DNA of 7,265 nt from Candidatus Igneacidithiobacillus taiwanensis (GTDB lineage: Bacteria; Pseudomonadota; Gammaproteobacteria; Acidithiobacillales; Acidithiobacillaceae): assembly GCA_002341825.1 (NCBI GenBank), contig DDOU01000147.1:1-7265 (forward strand), written 5' to 3'. Of this stretch, positions 1-7,265 are shown one piece after another (within the stretch, counting starts at the first letter, position 1; the number at the start of each line of letters is the position of its first letter). The translations under genes were made by a program, and so were the position numbers. The notes beneath the pieces are model-generated. The model saw nothing but the letters and a program-made list of their open reading frames with translations. It made no database searches and was not told the origin of the DNA.

Positions 1-1
1 G

Positions 2-73
2 GCGGTGAGCAGCATCAACCTGGATCTGGATGCCTTGCTTGCGCGTGCCACGGCAGCGGAGGGCTCGCTGTGA
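2..73 (+). CDS. C-terminal end of an upstream protein (partial)
   Basis: An open frame enters from the left edge and stops at TGA 71-73. It gives 23 residues, AVSSINLDLDALLARATAAEGSL, which read like an ordinary helical, Ala/Leu-rich protein tail. The family cannot be recognised from so little. The frame is believed because it has natural high-GC codon use and is followed directly by non-coding, hairpin-rich DNA, as expected after a gene end. Frame 1 stays open longer across this stretch but has no sensible composition. The 202-bp gap and hairpins that follow suggest this gene is a separate transcription unit from the defence genes. Confidence 0.5.
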   Translation, partial: AVSSINLDLDALLARATAAEGSL

Positions 74-88
74 GCCTGGGCTGTCCTC

Positions 89-119
89 AGAAACAGAAAC
101 GCCCTCACGGAGAGGGCGT
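89..119 (-). terminator. Probable Rho-independent terminator (first copy)
   Basis: A perfect 8-bp stem, ACGCCCTC (99-106) with GAGGGCGT (112-119), encloses a 5-base loop. Read on the minus strand it is followed by TTTCTGTTTCT, an interrupted T-rich tail. On the plus strand the stem is followed by CGGGCC with no T run, so the orientation favours minus-strand transcripts. The nearest upstream gene is on the plus strand, so it may still act as a weaker plus-strand terminator for that gene. Confidence 0.5.
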
Positions 120-150
120 CGGGCCAGGGCTGCGCACCTTAGCGGGGCTG

Positions 151-180
151 CAAAAAGAGACGCCTCCCGAGGGAGGCGTC
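151..180 (-). terminator. Probable Rho-independent terminator (second copy)
   Basis: GACGCCTCCC (159-168) pairs perfectly with GGGAGGCGTC (171-180), a 10-bp stem whose top would open to a small loop. On the minus strand it is followed by TCTTTTTG, a good U tract. On the plus strand it is followed by GGGCCGG. It therefore looks like a canonical terminator for leftward transcription, although this window contains no credible minus-strand gene to its right that it would end. Confidence 0.6.
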
Positions 181-182
181 GG

Positions 183-203
183 GCCGGAGATGCTATCTCC
201 GGC
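183..203. other. Third hairpin in the upstream gap
   Basis: GCCGGAGAT (183-191) pairs with ATCTCCGGC (195-203), a 9-bp perfect stem with the 3-base loop GCT. It lies in the variable section of the second tandem copy; the matching section of the first copy does not fold as well. On the plus strand it is followed by GGGGTTTACCCC (204-215), itself a small palindrome, with only three T residues. A terminator role is weak. It could be a structured leader or a protein-binding site. Confidence 0.45.
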
Positions 204-275
204 GGGGTTTACCCCTCGCATTCTCGTCAGACCAGGCTCTGCTGTCAAGCCGAGCAGCGTTTCCGGAGGCCAGCC

Positions 276-524
276 ATGCAGCGCGTGATGGCCTACGTGG
301 ACGGCTTCAACCTCTACTTCGGGTTGAAGGATTCCGGCTTCTTGCGCTTTTCCCAAAAGCGCATTGTCGTTGCCTTTCCGCCCAGTCGTTATTCGAACGA
401 ACTCAAGCGCTGCGCCAACGGCTACCTCACCATGGGTGAAGACAAGCTGCGCGCCAGCCAGCTGCCCGAACAACTCGTCAAGCCCGATGGCTACGTGCTC
501 GCACGCCCTGCCAGCTGGCGCTGA
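276..524 (+). pseudogene. NYN/PIN-like RNase, internally deleted remnant
   Basis: The 82-residue product starts MQRVMAYVDGFNLYFGLKDSG, a typical N-terminus of NYN-domain (LabA/DUF88-like, PIN-fold) ribonucleases, with the first catalytic Asp at D9. It then jumps directly to KRIVVAFPPSRYS (about residues 28-40) and ends KPDGYVLARPASWR, which matches the usual C-terminal part. Family members of this type are normally about 200 residues; the middle, with the remaining metal-binding Asp residues, is absent. The frame stays open, so this looks like an in-frame deletion of roughly 110-120 codons (inferred from family length). The start at 276 is chosen for GGAGG at 265-269, 6 bases upstream; the ATG at 288 has no comparable site. 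The gene ends 12 bases before the methyltransferase start. Nuclease activity is unlikely; a regulatory or decoy peptide cannot be excluded. Confidence 0.72.
344..362. repeat. Perfect 8-bp inverted repeat at the NYN deletion junction
   Basis: GCGCTTTT (344-351), loop CCC, AAAAGCGC (355-362). It encodes residues 23-29 of the NYN remnant, which is the point where the N-terminal family sequence jumps to the C-terminal one. Short inverted repeats often mark replication-slippage or end-joining deletions, so the palindrome may be the scar or the cause. The palindrome is seen directly; the link to the deletion is inference. Confidence 0.6.
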
Positions 525-536
525 AGGACTTTAAGA

Positions 537-3435
<2,899 letters not shown>

Positions 3436-3437
<2 letters not shown>

Positions 3438-3442
3438 GGAGG
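3436..3442 (+). promoter_or_regulatory. Strong ribosome binding site overlapping a stop codon
   Basis: AAGGAGG, a full-length Shine-Dalgarno match, overlaps the TAA stop (3435-3437) of the methyltransferase and sits 5 bases ahead of ATG 3448. It decides the start of the downstream gene against the longer open frame that runs back to 3223 inside the methyltransferase. The overlap lets terminating ribosomes reload directly. Confidence 0.85.
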
Positions 3443-3447
3443 CCTCT

Positions 3448-4311
3448 ATGTGGTATGTCACGATCTCTCAAGATATTATGCCCGACAAGCGTGGAGACGG
3501 ATGGGAAGAGTTGAAGATTGCTAGCGGTTCTGTGCAGTTCTTCCAAGATCCCATTCTCTCAGGATTCCGGGGCTACATGCTCGAGAGCAAAGGGTCTAGG
3601 TTATGGAAAATTCGTTTTTTTGAAGGTTCGGATTTTAAGGAAAGCTTGTTTGTACGTTTTTCTAGAACGGAGCCGGAAAAAGACAACGAACATTTATTCC
3701 AAGCTTTCTCGGATGAATTTTCTGGGGACACGCCAAGTCCAGATCAAGTGGAACGCGCTTCCCAGTGGTTGCGAGAATCAAACTCCATCCTCCTTAAGGA
3801 TTATACCACAAAGAATGCAAATTATCTTTTCCTGGACGGTCACGGCCTAGCCACGTTCTCTAAAGGATCGAAGAGCAATTCTTCAGAAGATTGCCCTGCG
3901 CGCTTCCAAAGGTACATTATACTCCTGTGTCTCTGCGCGGCCTATAAGTTGCGCATAGAAAAACTCATAAACGAATTAGCCGAAGCCCAAGATGACTGCA
4001 CAAAACTCAATGAGATAATCAAGAATGCATACAGATTTTCTGCCCGCCACTATTTTCGACATCCTGTGCGCATGAAGAATATAGAATTACCTTTTGTATG
4101 GGATGAAATCCGCGACCGCATGCGACTCCAAGAGTATTTCGATGAGTTTCTCTCGCAGGCGAGCGCACTGCATCACCTAGTGGCAGATGAAGAGCGAGAA
4201 CGGCAGCGGGCGCATCAAGAGAAGCTGTCCAACCGGATGACTCTGGCCCTAGTCCTTCTTGCGCTGTTGACTCTTGTCGAATCGCTGCCGCTTGTTGGAG
4301 TGCATCAATGA
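3448..4311 (+). CDS. Unrecognised AT-rich protein with a C-terminal membrane anchor
   Basis: A 287-residue protein of no family I recognise. Residues 1-110 look like a soluble beta-rich domain ([27 protein letters not shown]). Residues 111-150 include [20 protein letters not shown] hydrophobic helix at 156-166 ([11 protein letters not shown]) leads into a charged, probably coiled-coil stretch (167-200), and another charged helix ([13 protein letters not shown]) lies around 245-260. Residues 264-283 ([20 protein letters not shown]) form one predicted transmembrane helix with a very short tail, so the bulk should be cytoplasmic. There is no signal peptide. The pattern of long helices then a terminal membrane helix loosely recalls CorA/RMD1-like proteins, without sequence proof. 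G+C is far lower than its neighbours (about 30% at 3601-3660, 43% at 4021-4080), suggesting separate acquisition. It sits where such loci can carry DUF3780, and its stop overlaps the ATPase start as ATGA. A membrane-acting effector or sensor is plausible but unproven. Confidence 0.85.
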   Translation: MWYVTISQDIMPDKRGDGWEELKIASGSVQFFQDPILSGFRGYMLESKGSRLWKIRFFEGSDFKESLFVRFSRTEPEKDNEHLFQAFSDEFSGDTPSPDQVERASQWLRESNSILLKDYTTKNANYLFLDGHGLATFSKGSKSNSSEDCPARFQRYIILLCLCAAYKLRIEKLINELAEAQDDCTKLNEIIKNAYRFSARHYFRHPVRMKNIELPFVWDEIRDRMRLQEYFDEFLSQASALHHLVADEERERQRAHQEKLSNRMTLALVLLALLTLVESLPLVGVHQ

Positions 4312-7136
4312 ATCTGCGACCCTGGCGAGAAATTGCCGTCCCTCACGAGGATGTGCTCCGCGGCACCTTTCAACAGGCCGAGTTTGCCGCGGACTTGTCG
4401 CGCGTACATGCGGGCACCGCGGCGCCGCATTACCAAGACCCCGCCCTCTTTTTTCAGCGCACTTTCACCACCGAAGGCATGCGCCTCTTGTTGGACTCCG
4501 TGGTCCGGCGCCTCGCGGGCAAAGGTGGTGATCCGGTCATCCAGCTACAGACCGCTTTTGGCGGCGGCAAGACGCATACCCTGCTGGCCGTCTACCACTT
4601 GGCCAAGGGGTTAGCGCCGGTTAGTGAACTGCCGGGAGTCGCGCCCATTCTCGATGCCGCCGGGATCAGCGAACTGCCGCGCGCCCGCATTGCTGTTTTG
4701 GACGGTGTCAAGTCTTCGCCCAATCAGCCCGTGGCGCACGATGGCGTGCTCGTACACACGCTCTGGGGTGACCTGGCCTGGCAGTTGGGCGGAGCGGAAG
4801 GATACGACTTGGTGGCCGAGGCCGACCGCTCGGGCACCTCGCCCGGCAAAGCCGTGTTGGAAACCCTCATCGCCCGCTACGCCCCCTGCGTCATTCTCAT
4901 GGACGAGCTCGTGGCCTATGTGCGCCAGTTTGAGGAGGGTAAGAGCCTGAGCGGAGGCACCTTCGATTCCAATCTCTCTTTTGTTCAGGCCCTGACGGAG
5001 GCGCTCAAGGGCGTGCCTACCGCCGTGCTCTTGGCCTCGCTGCCGGAGTCGGACAAAGAGGCCGGAACCCAACGCGGTGTGCGTGCCCTGGAAGCCCTGG
5101 CCCACTATTTTGGTCGGGTACAGGCCTTGTGGAAACCCGTAGCCACCGAAGAGGCCTTCGAGATCGTTCGCCGACGTCTATTTACACCAATTGCTGATGG
5201 CGCAGCCCTGGATGCCGCCTGCCGCGCTTTTGTCGACTTTTACGACGATCATCGCGACGATTTTCCTCAGGAAGTGCAAGAGAGTCGCTATCTGGAGCGG
5301 ATGCGGCGCGCCTACCCCATTCACCCCGAAATCTTCGATCGGCTTTACGAGGACTGGTCGTCCTTAGAGGGCTTCCAGCGGACCCGCGGGGTGCTGAAGA
5401 TCATGGCCAAGGTCATTCATCGCCTCTGGAAGGACGGCAACAACGACCTGCTCATCCTTCCCGGCGGTCTACCGCTGTACGACCCCGATGTGCGTAACGA
5501 ACTACTGTATTACCTGCCAGCGGGCTGGGACCCGGTCATCGAGCGCGATGTTGACGGAGAGCGGGCCGAAACCACAGAGATCGAAAGCCTAGACACCCGC
5601 TTTGGTAGCGTGCAGGCTTGTCGCCGTTGTGCCCGCAGCATTTTTCTCGGCAGCGCCCCGAGTACGGCAAACCAATCGGTGCGGGGTCTGGAACTCGAGC
5701 GGGTACTGCTAGGTGCGATGCAGCCGGGGCAGCAGACGGGGTTGTTCCGCGATGCCCTGCGCCGCCTGGGTGAGCGCTTGCATTACCTCAATCAAGGGAA
5801 CCATCGCTTCTGGCTGGATACCCGCCCCAATCTCCGGCGCGAAATGGAGGAGCGCAAAAGGCGCCTCAGCGACCGGGAGGACGTGCTACCCACCCTCCGG
5901 GGCCAGCTGCAGAGCGCCTTGGGCAGGAATTTATTTCCGAGCGTGCATATCTTTGTCGACAGCAGCGACGTGCCCGATGATTGGGCGCTGCACCTAGTGG
6001 TTCTGCCTCCCGATGCTGCCCATCACCGCAACGGCCAGGGCAACGCCACCACCCGCGCCCTAGAAATCCTCAAAAAACGGGGGGAGCAACCGCGCTTCAA
6101 ACAAAATCGTCTGATTTTTCTGGCGGCGGATCAAGATACCGTATTACGCCTCAAGGACCACGTGCGCTCCTTTCTGGCTTGGCGCAGTATCGTCGAGGAT
6201 TACCAGCACAATCGTATCGTCCTCGACAACCTCACCGGCCAGCAGGCCATCGACAGCTCGCGGCAAGGCGAAGAAGTGCTGCGACGCGCGCTGCGCGAGT
6301 CGTATCGCTGGATCTTGGCTCCCGTTCAGCAGGCGCAACCGGGGAAGCCGCTTTCCGAGATACAATGGGAGGCCTTCGCCACCAACCCCGGCAATACGCG
6401 CTGGTCGGAAGAAATCGAGCGAGTGTTGGAAGAAAATGAGCTCGTCATTCGCAAGTGGGCGCCCATCCACCTTCGCACCATCCTGCGCAATTGGTTCTGG
6501 AAACCCGACCATCCGGCCGCCAATGCGGCAAGCGTCTGGCAGCAATGTTGCCAGCAGCTCTATCTGCCGCGCCTGGCCGACGATCGGGTGTTCTTTCAGG
6601 CCATTGCCGCCGGTGCAGGAGATCCCGAGTTCTTTGCCATCGCGCAGGGGCAAGAAGACGGTCGCTACGTTGGTCTCGTGCTGGGCAAGCCTACCGTTCC
6701 CATTTTCGATACTGCGCTGCTGCTCGTCGAGCCGGCCGCTGCCGCCGAATACCAACGCGCACACATGCCTACAGCGCTCACTACCGGTGACGGGGTTTAC
6801 ATGGCTCCAGAGCCGGGGGCTCAGCCCACTCCGGGGGTCGAGGAAGGCAGTCATCCGCAAAGTTACCCAACTACCCCTTCCGAAACAGCGGCAAAATCGC
6901 GCAAGACCCGATTCCACGGCAGCATGGAAATCGACCCGCTTCGTGCCAAACAGCAATTTTTGGATCTCGTGGATGAGGTGCTGCAGCACTTTACGCTAGA
7001 TCCCAATATCCATCTGAGCATTTCCGTAGAAATTCAGGCACGGTCAAGCAACGGCTTAAGTGAGAGCTTACAACGTATAGTTCGGGAAAATAGCCGGGTA
7101 CTACGGTTCAAGCACGCAGAATTCGAGGAGGAGTAG
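4308..7136 (+). CDS. DUF499 P-loop ATPase of a DUF1156/DUF499 defence system
   Basis: A 942-residue cytoplasmic AAA-like ATPase, probably the DNA-acting motor of the system. The N-terminus ([20 protein letters not shown]) is typical of DUF499. Walker A is FGGGKTHTL (84-92) and Walker B is VILMDEL (195-201), with catalytic D199 and E200. TAVLLASLP (about 238-246) resembles a sensor-1 strand. Family-typical segments follow: [12 protein letters not shown] (about 339-350), [29 protein letters not shown] and [17 protein letters not shown] Pro/Gln/Ser-rich linker spans about 832-872, then a compact C-terminal domain ends [12 protein letters not shown], the usual end of the family, so the gene looks full length with both ATP-binding motifs intact. 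The start is ATG 4308 with GGAG at 4297-4300, 7 bases upstream. It overlaps the previous stop by four bases (ATGA), implying translational coupling. G+C returns to the level of the methyltransferase gene. The frame has no interruptions. Confidence 0.93.
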   Translation: MNLRPWREIAVPHEDVLRGTFQQAEFAADLSRVHAGTAAPHYQDPALFFQRTFTTEGMRLLLDSVVRRLAGKGGDPVIQLQTAFGGGKTHTLLAVYHLAKGLAPVSELPGVAPILDAAGISELPRARIAVLDGVKSSPNQPVAHDGVLVHTLWGDLAWQLGGAEGYDLVAEADRSGTSPGKAVLETLIARYAPCVILMDELVAYVRQFEEGKSLSGGTFDSNLSFVQALTEALKGVPTAVLLASLPESDKEAGTQRGVRALEALAHYFGRVQALWKPVATEEAFEIVRRRLFTPIADGAALDAACRAFVDFYDDHRDDFPQEVQESRYLERMRRAYPIHPEIFDRLYEDWSSLEGFQRTRGVLKIMAKVIHRLWKDGNNDLLILPGGLPLYDPDVRNELLYYLPAGWDPVIERDVDGERAETTEIESLDTRFGSVQACRRCARSIFLGSAPSTANQSVRGLELERVLLGAMQPGQQTGLFRDALRRLGERLHYLNQGNHRFWLDTRPNLRREMEERKRRLSDREDVLPTLRGQLQSALGRNLFPSVHIFVDSSDVPDDWALHLVVLPPDAAHHRNGQGNATTRALEILKKRGEQPRFKQNRLIFLAADQDTVLRLKDHVRSFLAWRSIVEDYQHNRIVLDNLTGQQAIDSSRQGEEVLRRALRESYRWILAPVQQAQPGKPLSEIQWEAFATNPGNTRWSEEIERVLEENELVIRKWAPIHLRTILRNWFWKPDHPAANAASVWQQCCQQLYLPRLADDRVFFQAIAAGAGDPEFFAIAQGQEDGRYVGLVLGKPTVPIFDTALLLVEPAAAAEYQRAHMPTALTTGDGVYMAPEPGAQPTPGVEEGSHPQSYPTTPSETAAKSRKTRFHGSMEIDPLRAKQQFLDLVDEVLQHFTLDPNIHLSISVEIQARSSNGLSESLQRIVRENSRVLRFKHAEFEEE

Positions 7137-7155
7137 TCTCTGGAAACATGAGAAG

Positions 7156-7234
7156 CCATAGCGCCACAAGCGGGCGTTTTAGGTAAGATCCCTCAGTTTT
7201 CCATTCCTGCAAAACGCCAAAGCTGCGACTATGG
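7156..7234. repeat. Nested inverted repeat downstream of the ATPase gene
   Basis: Outer arms CCATAG (7156-7161) and CTATGG (7229-7234) and inner arms GGCGTTTT (7173-7180) and AAAACGCC (7211-7218) are both perfect. Between them CGC (7162-7164) can pair with GCG (7225-7227) and AGC (7169-7171) with GCT (7222-7224), giving about 20 base pairs over 79 bases around a 30-base loop. The 129-base stretch after the ATPase has no credible gene. The structure lacks a following T run on the plus strand, so it is not a standard terminator. It may be a structured RNA, a recombination site or part of a mobile-element end. Confidence 0.45.
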
Positions 7235-7265
7235 GTGCTGCCCTCCTGTGGTACCCTGGGCCATA

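Larger units (their letters stand above)
96..210. repeat. Imperfect tandem repeat, two ~61-bp copies, hairpin-bearing
   Basis: Copy 1 begins at 96 and copy 2 at 157. Each has the same order: a GC-rich inverted repeat built on ACGCC.../...GGCGT, then the shared block GGCGTCGGGCC, then 16 variable bases, then GCGGGG (142-147 and 204-region, starting at 142 and 202). The spacing from the shared block to GCGGGG is identical in both copies. Hairpin sequences differ in compensating ways (CCCTC/GAGGG against CCTCCC/GGGAGG), so the structure is kept while the sequence drifts. This fills the 202-bp gap between the upstream gene and the NYN remnant. It is best explained as duplicated terminators. A pair of small RNA genes read leftward is an alternative. 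Confidence 0.6.

Noticed and set aside
96..210. CRISPR array
   Set aside because: There are only two imperfect copies, no constant repeat with unique spacers of regular size, and the copies are themselves terminator-like hairpins.
30..275. N-terminal extension of the NYN remnant to ATG 30
   Set aside because: The extension is Arg-rich, runs through the tandem hairpins and overlaps the upstream gene end. The NYN signature begins at 276 behind GGAGG.
204..275. Promoter for the NYN-methyltransferase-ATPase operon
   Set aside because: No -35/-10 pair with acceptable match and spacing was found by eye. A promoter may exist but cannot be supported.
7148..7186. A 12-residue ORF after the ATPase gene
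   Set aside because: It is very short, has no properly spaced ribosome binding site and overlaps the inverted repeat.
7156..7234. Integron attC site
   Set aside because: It is an imperfect inverted repeat of suitable length, but the arms lack the RYYYAAC and GTTRRRY core sites.

Overview
The window reads as a piece of a defence island from a fairly high-GC proteobacterium. By eye, the large genes run about 60-68% G+C in sampled 60-base lines. Genes are tightly packed, start from AAGGA/GGAG-type ribosome binding sites and use an ATGA overlap. A beta- or gammaproteobacterium (or Acidithiobacillia) fits, but nothing here fixes the genus.

Layout, all genes on the + strand. (1) Bases 2-73 are the last 23 codons of an upstream gene. 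(2) Bases 74-275 are non-coding. They hold a roughly 61-bp imperfect tandem repeat, each copy containing a GC-rich hairpin with a T-rich tail on the minus strand. (3) Bases 276-524 are a short NYN/PIN-like RNase gene that has kept its N- and C-terminal ends but lost most of the catalytic core, so it is probably a remnant. (4) Bases 537-3437 encode a 966-residue DUF1156 DNA methyltransferase with DPFAGGG and DPPY motifs. (5) Bases 3448-4311 encode a 287-residue unrecognised protein, much more AT-rich, with one C-terminal membrane segment. (6) Bases 4308-7136 encode a 942-residue DUF499 P-loop ATPase. (7) Bases 7137-7265 are non-coding in this window and contain a nested inverted repeat.

The DUF1156 methyltransferase and DUF499 ATPase are a recurrent pair in prokaryotic defence islands, usually with a small DUF3780 protein, a helicase and a PLD-type nuclease. 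The expected logic is that the methyltransferase marks self DNA while the ATPase and partners act on unmarked invading DNA. No DUF3780 protein, nuclease or helicase lies in this window. The position between methyltransferase and ATPase is instead filled by an AT-rich membrane-anchored protein translationally coupled to the ATPase. That gene is the best candidate for something undescribed: a swapped-in accessory or effector module in a known defence backbone.

The methyltransferase, unknown gene and ATPase have gaps or overlaps of at most about 10 bp and look like one operon. The NYN remnant sits 12 bp upstream and may be its first cistron. No convincing promoter was found.
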